DNA from: Candidatus Thermoplasmatota archaeon
GTDB lineage: Archaea > Thermoplasmatota > JASEFT01
Length of the DNA stretch: 42,218 nucleotides
Assembly (NCBI GenBank): GCA_030018475.1
Contig: JASEFT010000003.1
Span: 14,710-56,927 of the forward strand
Reading direction: 5' to 3'
Shown: piece by piece, positions 16,334 through 23,993 of the stretch
How positions within the stretch are numbered: the stretch's first letter is position 1
Layout of the letters: the number at the start of each line of letters is the position of its first letter
Made by a program: the position numbers and the translations under genes
Notes under the pieces: generated by a model
Seen by the model: the letters and a program-made list of their open reading frames with translations, nothing else
Database searches by the model: none
Told to the model about the DNA's origin: nothing

Positions 16334-16681
16334 CTAAAACAGCCCGAAATCTAACTTTTTGATGCTATCGTAAACTTCGTAAAAATCGAATTTTTCATCT
16401 AATCTCAGACTTCCTGATTCTATGTATTTCTCTAGCTCTGAGATGACTTCTTGCTCAGTTATAAGTTTAGGATTTCTAGCGCTTGCAATAACAGCAAAAA
16501 TTTTGTTTTCATCAAAGCTATCGAGCTCTAGAGCTACACGATCTTTGATAGTCTTCTTTTCGTTATAAATTAAGCCAAGTGTGCAAGCCACTTCTACAGC
16601 TTCTTCTTTACTACTAAGAATACCTTTTTCGAGTAGTCGCGATATTTTCGAATTAAAATTTTTACTTATTAAGATATGCAT
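16334..16681 (-). CDS. Small partner of the DndD-like ATPase, resembles dnd-system-associated protein
   Basis: From ATG 16681 it has 115 residues; an upstream in-frame start at 16726 would add 15 residues and overlap the ATPase gene by 58 nt instead of 13. The layout is SKNFNSKISRLLEKGILSSK, then EEAVEVACTLGL, a charged linker, and ELEKYIESGSLRL near the end. From memory this recalls small proteins annotated as dnd-system-associated (FKSK...FAAALG ... EYANGGL). The resemblance is weak and unverified. The gene follows the ATPase with overlapping frames, so the two are probably made together. A ribosome binding site is not obvious. Confidence 0.55.
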   Translation of the reverse strand: MHILISKNFNSKISRLLEKGILSSKEEAVEVACTLGLIYNEKKTIKDRVALELDSFDENKIFAVIASARNPKLITEQEVISELEKYIESGSLRLDEKFDFYEVYDSIKKLDFGLF

Positions 16682-18357
16682 TTTATTCTCGAGCTCCTTA
16701 TAGTCTCGTTGTGAACTAACTCCCAAGAGCTATCTGCAAATTCTTTTATATCTTTATAATCTTCATCTGTAACTAAAATTATTAGCTGATTGGCTAATTT
16801 TTGTAAGTTTGCAATTAAGTTCTTTTTGTGAATGCTATCAAGTCTTGTAAAAGGCGCATCTATAACAAGGAACTCGTTACTAAGCCCTGCAATTAGTGAC
16901 AGTCCTACTATTTGTAGCTCTCCATCTGAGAGTCTTTCCAAAGCGCTTCCTAACATTTCTAGTTTTCCAGTACTATCTAATGCTATTCCTTCATATTCCG
17001 CAGGCTTGTTTGTAAGTCGCTTTAGGGTATGAGATGCCCTCTCAGTCATAGCTGCACTTTCTTCTCTGCTTTTGCATTCTATAATTTCGTCAAATGCGCA
17101 TATCAAATTTTCTAATTTTCTAATTTTCAGCAAGATATTTTTCCTGCTCCTAGACTTGAATTTTCTAATCTTTTTCGCTACATTCTTATACTCTTCTTCA
17201 AGTTCTATCACTCTAAGCTCTCTTGCCTTCCTCTCTAATTTAAGCTCTTCGAGCTTTTTAGTCAAATCAGCAAAATTTAAATTCCTAGCTTTAGGAATAG
17301 CATGTAAAAGCTCTTTTCGCTCTTTTTTTAACTCTTCTACATTAATTTTCAAGTTTCTTGTTTTTTCAGCTGCTGAATTCAGTTCATAGCTACTTTGTGC
17401 ATATCCTTCAAGTGGTAGACTTGCAAAAAGCTCCTCTTCCTTTCTTAACCTGCTCGCTAAACTAGCTATTTCACGCTTGCCGAAATGCGAAGTTGATAGT
17501 TTGCTACCGCATATACATTTTTCTTCAGCCAATATTTTCTCTAAAAGTTCTCTTTCCGCAGATAATCGACCTTGCTTTAAACGCGCTTTTATAGCTTCGT
17601 CTTTCCTTTTTAAAATTACTTTCACAGCCTCCTCTAAAAGAGTTTTTAAAATAAGCGCCTGAAAATTTTGCCTAAACTCCTTTTCCTTCTCTAAAAACTC
17701 TTTCGCTCTGCTTAACGTTTCTAACTCATCGATTTTAGAGCTCAAAATCTTTATTTTTTTGTTTTCTTCCGTTACTAATTTCTCTAGCTTACGAGCTTCT
17801 AATCTATTAACTTCGAGTCCAAGCGCTTTCTTAACTACTAACTTCATTTTTTCAAACTTGCTTAGCGAGCGTTCTAATTTGGATTTTAAGAGTTCTAAAT
17901 CATTTTTAGCATCTTTAAGTTCTTTTATGCCCCAGATCTCTTCAAAACTAAGTCCGCCAATAACTCGCGCAAATTTTTCGCAGTCCATTATTGAGAACTT
18001 GGCTATACTCTCAGGAATTATATTTTCAATTTTTAGCAAGCTTTTAGAGCCGTTAACTTTTAATGTAAAATCTTCTTTTCCATTTACTATTTTACGCTCT
18101 GCTCTGTAACTATTACCGTCATGCTCGAATTCTAAATTTACTCTACAAAAACTCTCGTTTCTTTGAGTTGCATATTCGTTTATAACCTTGCCAGAAGCTT
18201 TTCCATAGAGCGCGAACAATATACTTTCAACTAAGGTTGATTTACCATACCCATTCATACCTTCAATAACAAAAATCTTTTTATTACCATCGAATCTGAG
18301 TACGTTATTGCCGTAGAATATTTTGTAGTTTTCTAACTCAAGTTCTTTAAGAATCAT
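16669..18357 (-). CDS. SMC/RecF-type AAA ATPase, DndD-like
   Basis: 562 residues with the layout of an SMC-like DNA-repair or defence ATPase. Walker A is GMNGYGKST (33-41). A long charged coiled-coil region runs ~150-430, broken by CICG at 281-284 where Rad50 has its CxxC hook. The ABC signature is LSDGELQ (476-482). Walker B is FLVIDAPFTRLD (496-507), followed by a switch-like TDED (near 531). The VIDxPxxRLD form and CICG are typical of DndD, the ATPase of DNA phosphorothioation systems, as opposed to Rad50. No dndB or dndC lies nearby, so this is not a standard dnd cluster. The start overlaps the end of the 42-codon gene upstream, and the 3' end overlaps the small partner gene. Confidence 0.8.
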   Translation of the reverse strand: MILKELELENYKIFYGNNVLRFDGNKKIFVIEGMNGYGKSTLVESILFALYGKASGKVINEYATQRNESFCRVNLEFEHDGNSYRAERKIVNGKEDFTLKVNGSKSLLKIENIIPESIAKFSIMDCEKFARVIGGLSFEEIWGIKELKDAKNDLELLKSKLERSLSKFEKMKLVVKKALGLEVNRLEARKLEKLVTEENKKIKILSSKIDELETLSRAKEFLEKEKEFRQNFQALILKTLLEEAVKVILKRKDEAIKARLKQGRLSAERELLEKILAEEKCICGSKLSTSHFGKREIASLASRLRKEEELFASLPLEGYAQSSYELNSAAEKTRNLKINVEELKKERKELLHAIPKARNLNFADLTKKLEELKLERKARELRVIELEEEYKNVAKKIRKFKSRSRKNILLKIRKLENLICAFDEIIECKSREESAAMTERASHTLKRLTNKPAEYEGIALDSTGKLEMLGSALERLSDGELQIVGLSLIAGLSNEFLVIDAPFTRLDSIHKKNLIANLQKLANQLIILVTDEDYKDIKEFADSSWELVHNETIRSSRIKCIS

Positions 18358-18481
18358 CTAACAAATCCTCTATTTCTCTCAATCTCTGAGTTTTATTATT
18401 AACAGCTTGCAATCTTATAATCTCGCGTATGATGCGCTCATTGACATCATACTTTTTGCAAATTTCCGCTATATTTACCAT
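18353..18481 (-). CDS. 42-residue HTH-like small protein ahead of the DndD-like ATPase
   Basis: This ORF starts at ATG 18479-18481 and ends with TAA at 18353-18355. It encodes 42 residues: an HTH-like start (VNIAEICKKYDVNERIIREI) and a charged helix (TQRLREIEDLLDD). Its stop overlaps the ATPase start by 5 nt, which implies coupled translation. A TATA-like element 26 nt upstream fits a leaderless first gene. The overlap, promoter spacing and protein-like composition support a real gene. Function unknown; a DNA- or partner-binding accessory is plausible. Confidence 0.6.
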
Positions 18482-18499
18482 ACTACTAAATTTGTAACT

Positions 18500-18513
18500 C
18501 AATACTTAAACTT
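18500..18513 (-). promoter_or_regulatory. TATA-like box of the ATPase operon
   Basis: Minus-strand AAGTTTAAGTATTG is centred 26 nt from the ATG at 18481, the spacing seen for other leaderless starts in this window. Confidence 0.4.
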
Positions 18514-18560
18514 GGTGCTAAGCAAAAGAATTATTATTAGTGTAAAGTATTTTGTAGCCA

Positions 18561-18932
18561 ATGAAAGCAAGGGAACAAAAACTTTACGATTTTGTAATAA
18601 GTAAAATTACTAAAATTCGAGAGCAGGGTGAAGCGCCAAAATCAGATATTCTTTCTTTAGATAATTTTGTATGCGATTTGTGTAAAGGAGTAATACAAAG
18701 AGCTAAAATTACTCAATGCCCTTTCTGCGGTAGATGGATTTGCAGAGCGCAGTGCTGGGATAGTAAAGAGCGAGGTTGTCTTGCATGCTCTGGGGTAATA
18801 AAATTATGTAGGGAGAGTGTGAAGCCGGGAAAAGCTATAAAAACGGCAGAGCCTGAAGTCAGGAAAGGAAAAGGCAGAAAGCTTGTTAAGCTCAAAGGAA
18901 TTGTTAAAAAGGTCAGATGGAAGAAGAAATAG
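18561..18932 (+). CDS. Zinc-finger protein with basic C-terminal tail
   Basis: 123 residues. The centre holds a multi-cysteine zinc-binding fold: CDLC (~37-40), CPFC (~53-56), GRWIC, AQCW and GCLAC, arranged like a treble-clef/AN1- or LIM-type finger able to bind two zinc ions. The last ~35 residues are lysine/arginine rich (VRKGKGRKLVKLKG), which may bind nucleic acid. I cannot name the family. It is divergent from the ATPase operon and overlaps the next gene by 16 nt. Confidence 0.75.
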   Translation: MKAREQKLYDFVISKITKIREQGEAPKSDILSLDNFVCDLCKGVIQRAKITQCPFCGRWICRAQCWDSKERGCLACSGVIKLCRESVKPGKAIKTAEPEVRKGKGRKLVKLKGIVKKVRWKKK

Positions 18933-19210
18933 CTCTAGAAGAGATTTATAAAGCTTTTAGATGGGATGAAAGACTGAAAGAGTTAGAGCGAACTAAACAA
19001 AAAATATCTGGGGAATGGCAATTTAGAATTGTCAGAGGATGCTTGATCGCATTTTCATCTTACTTAATTTTAGTGCTGATTACTTCGCTTTTAAATGATA
19101 TACTCTACTACGTATCAGACGGTACAAGACAGATAGGCGGATTCGAAATAGGACTCATAGCACCTTGTATATTGCTAGGCTTGGCTTTTATGCTTTTTCC
19201 TGCAAAATAA
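18917..19210 (+). CDS. Small two-helix membrane protein, unknown function
   Basis: 97 residues. A charged N-terminal helix (LEEIYKAFRWDERLKELERTK) is followed by two membrane helices (~46-65, LIAFSSYLILVLITSLL; ~77-95, IGLIAPCILLGLAFMLF). I do not recognise the family. Its start lies inside the 3' end of the zinc-finger gene (16-nt overlap), so the two are probably translated together and might work together at the membrane. It is convergent with the gene at 19220-19603, only 9 nt away. Confidence 0.7.
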   Translation: MEEEIALEEIYKAFRWDERLKELERTKQKISGEWQFRIVRGCLIAFSSYLILVLITSLLNDILYYVSDGTRQIGGFEIGLIAPCILLGLAFMLFPAK

Positions 19211-19233
19211 AAAAAGAAATTATTTTTTCTTCT
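19205..19233. terminator. Possible bidirectional terminator between convergent genes
   Basis: An A-run followed by ATTATTTTTT gives U-rich transcript ends on both strands between two convergent stops 9 nt apart. The plus-strand T-run falls inside the lysine codons of the opposing gene. Confidence 0.3.
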
Positions 19234-19603
19234 TAGCTATTTTCTTCAGCTTCTTTTTTGCTTTCTCTACTCTTTTCTTTACCCTCTCTTTTATTTTCTT
19301 TACTCTTACCTTTGCCTTCTCAACCCTTTTCTTTATAATCTCTTTTGCAGGTATTACCCTCGTTACAGTTAGATCTTCGCCTTCAGCAGCGCCTAATTTC
19401 ATTAAATCATCTCCCCTAATCGAAATTTCGTTTTTTGCTATAAGCTTGTCGGCAACTGCTTTTAAATATAGGAATTTATCGCCTTTGCGCACCTCTATGC
19501 TATCACGGGCTTTGACTCCAAGCTTTTTTGCAATCTCTGTATTTATTCTTGCAATACCGCTACCTTTAACTGCGCTCTTTTTTGCTTTCAAAACTTCCGC
19601 CAT
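19220..19603 (-). CDS. AbrB/Cdc48-N-like barrel with lysine-rich histone-H1-like tail
   Basis: From ATG 19603 it has 127 residues. The N-terminal ~75 look like a small beta-barrel of double-psi/AbrB type: GSGIARINTEIAKKLGV, DSIEVRKGD, ISIRGDDLMKLGA. The rest is a highly basic tail of repeated KKRVEKAK, RVKKIKERVKK and KKLKKIAKKKK units, much like a histone H1 tail. DNA or chromatin binding is a reasonable inference; no function is proven. The ATG is preferred because GGTGA (19612-19616) lies 8 nt upstream. GTG at 19615 is an alternative if the message is leaderless, since a TATA-like ACTTTTAAATTC lies at 19639-19650. Confidence 0.7.
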   Translation of the reverse strand: MAEVLKAKKSAVKGSGIARINTEIAKKLGVKARDSIEVRKGDKFLYLKAVADKLIAKNEISIRGDDLMKLGAAEGEDLTVTRVIPAKEIIKKRVEKAKVRVKKIKERVKKRVEKAKKKLKKIAKKKK

Positions 19604-19663
19604 TTTTTCACTCACCGAATAGAAGTAGGATTTAAGAGAATTTAAAAGTTTCTATGAAAATCA

Positions 19664-19685
19664 TTTCTTTTCTTAAAAAGAAATT
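19664..19685. terminator. Perfect 9-bp AT-rich hairpin after treT
   Basis: ATTTCTTTT (19664-19672) pairs exactly with AAAAGAAAT (19677-19685) around a 4-nt loop. It lies 36 nt past the treT stop and upstream of the basic-tail gene. It could be a terminator or a protein-binding palindrome; its stem is very AT-rich, so this is uncertain. Confidence 0.3.
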
Positions 19686-19720
19686 GTTGTACTACCTTTC
19701 AATTTTTTCCAAAGTACTAC

Positions 19721-20935
19721 CTACAGTTGGATGATATCACCCTGCTTATCCATAGAGAGGAAAAGAAGCATACAATCTTTGATATGTCTTGTAATTAAAA
19801 AGTTATATTTTACATGCTCCCTACCATTCCTTCCAAGTTCTTTAGCGTATTTAGGATATTTAAGTAGCTGTTTAACCCAGTAGGCAGCACCAGAAATGCT
19901 ATGACATAAAAGGCCTGTTACATTGTGCTTAATTTGTAATGGTATGCCGCCAGTTGCGGAAGCTACTACAGGCTTCTCCTTCCAAAGCGCTTCGGTCACA
20001 GTTAATCCAAAGCCTTCTTTGATAGATTTCTGCAGTATTACATCAGATGCCCGTTGCAAAGCATTCACTTCTTCATCATACAAATCGGTGAGTATGTGAA
20101 TATCTCTATCTACTGTGGCTTTTTCATTTACTTCTGCTAATACTGCACTACCCTCTGGGTCATCCGCAGCGCTTCCACCGATGAGTAAAAGCTGGCACTC
20201 AATGGATTTCTTTACAGTTCTATAAGTTTCAATCACTCCCAAGGGGTCTTTGAGTTTATCGAACCGCGATACCTGTGTGATTATGGGCTTCTCACGCTTT
20301 ATGCCGTGTTTATCCAATATGCGTTCTATGAAATGCTCCGACAGCTCTTTGTTTTTATCGCTAAGTGGATCTATTGATGGGGGTATTATAACTTGCGGTA
20401 TTGGTAATGGTTGCGCAAACTGAGATGCTGTAAACACAGATGCATCGTATTGAGTTATGAATTTTTTTAGAAAGTTCCAAGCGTGCTCTTGAGGCTCTGA
20501 TAAATCAATATGGCAGCGCCAAATCCATTTACTATGTAGCTCTGCTTTCTTTTGGATTAATGCCGCCGGTTGAGGGTCGTGCACAAATATGATATCTCCA
20601 TAAAAAGAGATTTCTTTGGCATTCTTATCTATAGTTGTCAAATAAATCTCAAAATCTTTTTCCAAAATCTCTGCGTATCTGTTATGAAGCGCATTATGGA
20701 GTTTCTTGGTAACTTTAAAAAAATCCTCACCACCTTTAATTAAGTCCCAACGTGCGTCAACACCTAAATCTTTTAGACGGGGTATTATTGTGTGCAAAAT
20801 TTCTGCAACGCCCCCACCTACAGCGGTAGCACTAATATTTTGTATGACCTTACCGGATAACTTTTCAGCTAGTAAATAAAGATCTTCAATTACTTCTTCG
20901 CCTACAATCGGTTTATACTGTGAGATGTTATTCAC
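19721..20935 (-). CDS. treT: Trehalose synthase, TreT type (glycosyltransferase family 4)
   Basis: TreT joins NDP-glucose and glucose into trehalose in one reversible step, a known route in archaea such as Thermococcus. The 404-residue protein has the GT-B fold. The N-terminal domain has the loop SATAVGGGVAEIL and FVHDPQPAAL, and IWRCHIDLSEP is typical of TreT. The C-terminal nucleotide-sugar domain has QVSRFDKLKDPLGV and the GT4 motif KEGFGLTVTEALW. The start overlaps the stop of the DUF5752 gene by 4 nt (ATGA), so the two are coupled. Trehalose would serve as a compatible solute or carbon reserve; the neighbouring MscS gene favours osmotic use. Confidence 0.9.
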   Translation of the reverse strand: MNNISQYKPIVGEEVIEDLYLLAEKLSGKVIQNISATAVGGGVAEILHTIIPRLKDLGVDARWDLIKGGEDFFKVTKKLHNALHNRYAEILEKDFEIYLTTIDKNAKEISFYGDIIFVHDPQPAALIQKKAELHSKWIWRCHIDLSEPQEHAWNFLKKFITQYDASVFTASQFAQPLPIPQVIIPPSIDPLSDKNKELSEHFIERILDKHGIKREKPIITQVSRFDKLKDPLGVIETYRTVKKSIECQLLLIGGSAADDPEGSAVLAEVNEKATVDRDIHILTDLYDEEVNALQRASDVILQKSIKEGFGLTVTEALWKEKPVVASATGGIPLQIKHNVTGLLCHSISGAAYWVKQLLKYPKYAKELGRNGREHVKYNFLITRHIKDCMLLFLSMDKQGDIIQL

Positions 20936-21600
20936 TGCTTTTGAACGCCCCCTATCATCTTAATAAGCAATTCTCGCAACTCTTCTAGTGTGTATCTGTA
21001 AATATCTATGCGAGCAACTTTCTCTGCAAGTACTGTATCCTCAACACTATTTTCAAGCCAATTCGAGAAATCATTTTTCCCGCGCTCTAACCTAAGAGTA
21101 GATTCAATTATATGGAAACATAGTGAGTTGATACTGATCTTCTTTAGACACTCTACAAATTCCTGCAGATTATGTGCCGAATAACGTGTTGGAACGATGA
21201 ATGTGACAGCTTTTCTAAAGAAAAACTCCATACCAGACGGTACACTATTTTGTGCTTTTTCTGGATGTTTGGTAATATGTTTTTCTATCTTAGAAATAAT
21301 ATCTTTTCTCAAATCAGCAATTGTTGAGTAGTTTGTTGGGTCGATTGTAGATAGCGTTTCACCTAGTTCTTCATCATGTAGTACGTTAGATACCCAAAAA
21401 GCGAATTCGCTAGGCGGCTGGGGCGTTAGATAATGATGTAGATACAAAAAGTTATATGTATGATAATAAATTACAGAGCCTGAGACATTTTTTATACCCT
21501 CCAAAAGCTCGTTTAAATTTTTTGCTTTTCTGCCGATGAATTCTGCAAGATTGAATCGCGTGTAGAATACAAATGGCCCTTTGGCAGTGTAGTTATTCAT
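20932..21600 (-). CDS. DUF5752 family protein, partner of TreT
   Basis: 222 residues, soluble. FYTRFNLAEFIGRKAKNL near the N-terminus, YYHTYNFLYLHHYL and EFAFWVSNVL with a cluster of histidines and tryptophan resemble the DUF5752 family. I recall that family occurring next to or fused with trehalose synthases; its activity is not known. The gene is first in the operon and overlaps treT by 4 nt. A TATA box ~30 nt upstream suggests a leaderless or very short-leader transcript. Confidence 0.8.
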   Translation of the reverse strand: MNNYTAKGPFVFYTRFNLAEFIGRKAKNLNELLEGIKNVSGSVIYYHTYNFLYLHHYLTPQPPSEFAFWVSNVLHDEELGETLSTIDPTNYSTIADLRKDIISKIEKHITKHPEKAQNSVPSGMEFFFRKAVTFIVPTRYSAHNLQEFVECLKKISINSLCFHIIESTLRLERGKNDFSNWLENSVEDTVLAEKVARIDIYRYTLEELRELLIKMIGGVQKQ

Positions 21601-21623
21601 CTGTGAAATTACAATTCTTCATC

Positions 21624-21637
21624 ATGTATATAAACAT
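21624..21637 (-). promoter_or_regulatory. TATA box of the DUF5752-treT operon
   Basis: Minus-strand ATGTTTATATACAT is centred 30 nt upstream of the ATG at 21600. Confidence 0.55.
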
Positions 21638-21683
21638 TAACATTTGGCTGATTATAAGCTCGTTCTTTATTTTTGTCGTTTTC

Positions 21684-21693
21684 GATATATAAG
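21684..21693 (+). promoter_or_regulatory. Unassigned strong TATA-like box in the divergent spacer
   Basis: GATATATAAG lies ~100 nt before the glycosyltransferase start. It would start RNA near 21715, giving a ~75-nt leader or a separate short RNA. A nearer TATA-like element at 21758-21767 fits the gene better. Confidence 0.35.
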
Positions 21694-21757
21694 TTATTGT
21701 TATGCTGGCTGGGCACTAAAAATTTAGATTTTTTCGACGACCACGTCTAACGAAAAT

Positions 21758-21767
21758 GATTTAAAGC
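21758..21767 (+). promoter_or_regulatory. TATA-like box of the GT4 glycosyltransferase gene
   Basis: GATTTAAAGC, preceded by CGAAAAT that could be a BRE, is centred 27 nt upstream of the ATG at 21790. No ribosome binding site precedes that ATG, consistent with leaderless expression. Confidence 0.45.
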
Positions 21768-21789
21768 ATCAAAGTTATGTTGAGCATTA

Positions 21790-23151
21790 ATGTTAAGAAT
21801 ATGTGTTAATTCGCAAACTCCATTGGTTAGATTTAAAGTCAGTGCTGAGGAGTTGTTTGAAAAATACAGCGAGCTACCTGAGGCTGTGCCAATAGAGCTC
21901 CTTGTAAGAGGCGAAGATTACGACTTCGCTACAGGTGGAGTAACCAGAATGCTCTATCCGCTCCTTAAAGAGCTAAGGGGGAGAAAATTAATCCATAAAC
22001 CCCACTGGGTTTCCTTGAATCCTATAGGTCCTGAGGTATCGGTTATAGATAAAGAAATATTCTTACATCGCTTTGAGATAGAGCCTCATGAGCTATTGGG
22101 CTACGGCCATTTTAAAGAATGCATGTGGCGCAATGTGCATTATTTAGGCGAAATGAGTATTCACACACATTATTTTTCAGATTTCGCACGCTATAACTGG
22201 CTCTGCGCACAAAAAATGCTCGATCTTCATCTAAAGCATGACTTCGATCTTTTCTATCTACATGATTTTCAGCAGCTTTTAGTAGGCTCAATGCTAGGAC
22301 CTGTGGCTCCTAAGGTTTTTAGATGGCACATACCAGTTTACTTAGAAAAATTACTGCCTGAATGGCGCGAGTTTTTGCTAAAATATCTCAGTCATTACGA
22401 TGCGGTAATAGTGAGTTGCAGTAAGTATAAAGAAAGTCTTTTAAAAGCAGGATTCAAAGGAAGGGTTTGTCAGATATACCCGCATATAGATGAGAGAACT
22501 TATAAGAAGCCATCAAAGCAAGCCTTAAATGATTTCTGCAGAAAATTTGGTATTAAAGATAAAGATAAAATAATACTTGTAGTTGCAAGATTAGACCCCA
22601 TGAAAGGTCAGAATATTGCTGTGGAAGCTCTCGGGAAAGTTGTTAAAGAATTCACGGAAGCTAAATTGCTACTTGTAGGCGATGGTAGTTTTTCATCTGC
22701 AAAGCGAGGCGGTCTTGGAAGGCCCAAAGGAACGAAATGGCATGATGAGTTGGAAAGAATTGCTAAAGCACATAAAGTAAGTAAGAAATTAATATTTACT
22801 GGGTATGCAAGTGAGGAAGATCTGGAATGCGCATATACAAGGGCTGACGTTACTGTACTGCCATCTTTAGTCGAAGGTTTCGGGCTTGTGGTCATAGAGT
22901 CTTGGCTTTATGAAACGCCTGTTGTTGTTAGTGAAAGTGCAGGCGTAGCTGAGTTAGTAAAAGAGGGAAAGAATGGATATGTTTTCAAAGCTAAAGATAG
23001 TGATGAACTCGCAACTAAAATCTCTTTATTATTTTCGCATCCTAGAAAAGCTTTGGAGCTGGGTATTAAAGGCGCAAAGAGTGCGCACGCATGTTACCTA
23101 AAGCATAATCTAGAAAAGATTTGGAAAGTGTTTAGAGAGGTAGTTACTTAA
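21790..23151 (+). CDS. GT4 glycosyltransferase, possibly trehalose-6-phosphate synthase-like
   Basis: 453 residues with a GT-B fold. The N-terminal half has FATGGVTRML and FDLFYLHDFQQLL; the C-terminal nucleotide-sugar domain has VVARLDPMKGQNIAVEAL and the GT4 motif VEGFGLVVIES. A basic insert near RGGLGRPKGTKWHDEL is unusual for the family. The acceptor is not evident from sequence. The convergent neighbour is trehalose-6-phosphate phosphatase (4-nt overlap of 3' ends) and the divergent one is the treT operon. A role as a GT4-type trehalose-6-phosphate or related sugar-phosphate synthase is therefore plausible but unproven. A TGA at 21781 leaves ATG 21790 as the first in-frame ATG. Confidence 0.8.
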   Translation: MLRICVNSQTPLVRFKVSAEELFEKYSELPEAVPIELLVRGEDYDFATGGVTRMLYPLLKELRGRKLIHKPHWVSLNPIGPEVSVIDKEIFLHRFEIEPHELLGYGHFKECMWRNVHYLGEMSIHTHYFSDFARYNWLCAQKMLDLHLKHDFDLFYLHDFQQLLVGSMLGPVAPKVFRWHIPVYLEKLLPEWREFLLKYLSHYDAVIVSCSKYKESLLKAGFKGRVCQIYPHIDERTYKKPSKQALNDFCRKFGIKDKDKIILVVARLDPMKGQNIAVEALGKVVKEFTEAKLLLVGDGSFSSAKRGGLGRPKGTKWHDELERIAKAHKVSKKLIFTGYASEEDLECAYTRADVTVLPSLVEGFGLVVIESWLYETPVVVSESAGVAELVKEGKNGYVFKAKDSDELATKISLLFSHPRKALELGIKGAKSAHACYLKHNLEKIWKVFREVVT

Positions 23152-23912
23152 AGCAAGAAGTTAAGAAATTTTTCCACCTCAGCAACATTTTTTACAAAAT
23201 ATTTTGCGAATGATTCCTTTTTATAAAGAGTGACTAAAATCCCAAGCCCTTTTTCGCGCAGTACTAGAAAAGCGTCCTCGTCAGTTCTATCATCGCCTAT
23301 ATATAAAGGTAAATAAGCCTCTTTATTCGTTACTTTAACGAGCCACTCAATTGCTTTTCCTTTGTCCCAATCAATATTAGGGCGCAACTCGAATACTTTC
23401 TTACCTCTGGTTACTCTTATTTTCCCTCGTTCAAGATAAGGCTTTAGGAATTCTCTTAAACTTGCTTTTAAGCTCTCAACATATTTTTCTGAAACCATCC
23501 TATAGTGAACACTTGCGGTTAAACCTTTATTTTCTACAATTACTCCTTTTATTCTTTTTAATTTTCTATCTAACTTAGAGCACACTTCTCTGATTATTGG
23601 TTGAGTTAAGGCAGCACTTGGGTGAATGTACTCAGTATCATTACTTATCTCAAAGCCGTGATTGCCTGCATAGTAAATACCGTCTACTTTAACTAAATTT
23701 TTCAGTTCTTTTAAAGACCTTCCGCTTATTATCGCAATTGGATATTTAGCAGCTAACTTTTTTAAAATAATGTTCATATCCTTATGTAAAACAGCGAGTT
23801 CCGGCTTTTCAACTATTGGTGTAAGCGTGCCATCGTAATCGAGCATGATAAATTTGTTTCGCTTTTTCAATAGAATATTGAGCTCTTGAGGTGCGCTAAA
23901 AAGATATTTCAT
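23148..23912 (-). CDS. otsB: Trehalose-6-phosphate phosphatase
   Basis: This HAD-superfamily enzyme removes phosphate from trehalose 6-phosphate. From ATG 23912 it has 254 residues. The nucleophile motif is LDYDGTLTP, the family loop is AIISGR, YYAGNHGFE is typical, and the last HAD motif is IGDDRTDEDAF. A longer reading frame runs up to 24026, but its extra 38 residues look unrelated and overlap the divergent channel gene. A TATA-like GAAAATATTATTAATTTC centred 27 nt from 23912 supports the shorter start. The 3' end overlaps the GT4 gene by 4 nt on the opposite strand. With TreT it implies two possible trehalose routes. Confidence 0.9.
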   Translation of the reverse strand: MKYLFSAPQELNILLKKRNKFIMLDYDGTLTPIVEKPELAVLHKDMNIILKKLAAKYPIAIISGRSLKELKNLVKVDGIYYAGNHGFEISNDTEYIHPSAALTQPIIREVCSKLDRKLKRIKGVIVENKGLTASVHYRMVSEKYVESLKASLREFLKPYLERGKIRVTRGKKVFELRPNIDWDKGKAIEWLVKVTNKEAYLPLYIGDDRTDEDAFLVLREKGLGILVTLYKKESFAKYFVKNVAEVEKFLNFLL

Positions 23913-23930
23913 TGATTTTGAAGAATTGTA

Positions 23931-23950
23931 GAAATTAATAATATTTTCGA
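23931..23950 (-). promoter_or_regulatory. TATA-like box supporting the otsB start
   Basis: A run of A/T with AAAATATTATTAAT on the minus strand is centred 27 nt upstream of the ATG at 23912, marking the short otsB start as the real one. Confidence 0.45.
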
Positions 23951-23993
23951 TAGGATGAAAAACGTTAAATTGCCTCAGTGTTATATCACAAAT

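Noticed and set aside
17072-18109. Plus-strand serine/phenylalanine-rich frames within the ATPase gene
   Set aside because: They are antisense shadows of lysine/glutamate-rich coiled-coil codons.
19690-19723. Direct repeat GTACTACCT (19690-19698 and 19715-19723) as an attachment site or iteron
   Set aside because: Only two 9-bp copies, no integrase or replication gene nearby, and the second overlaps the treT stop.
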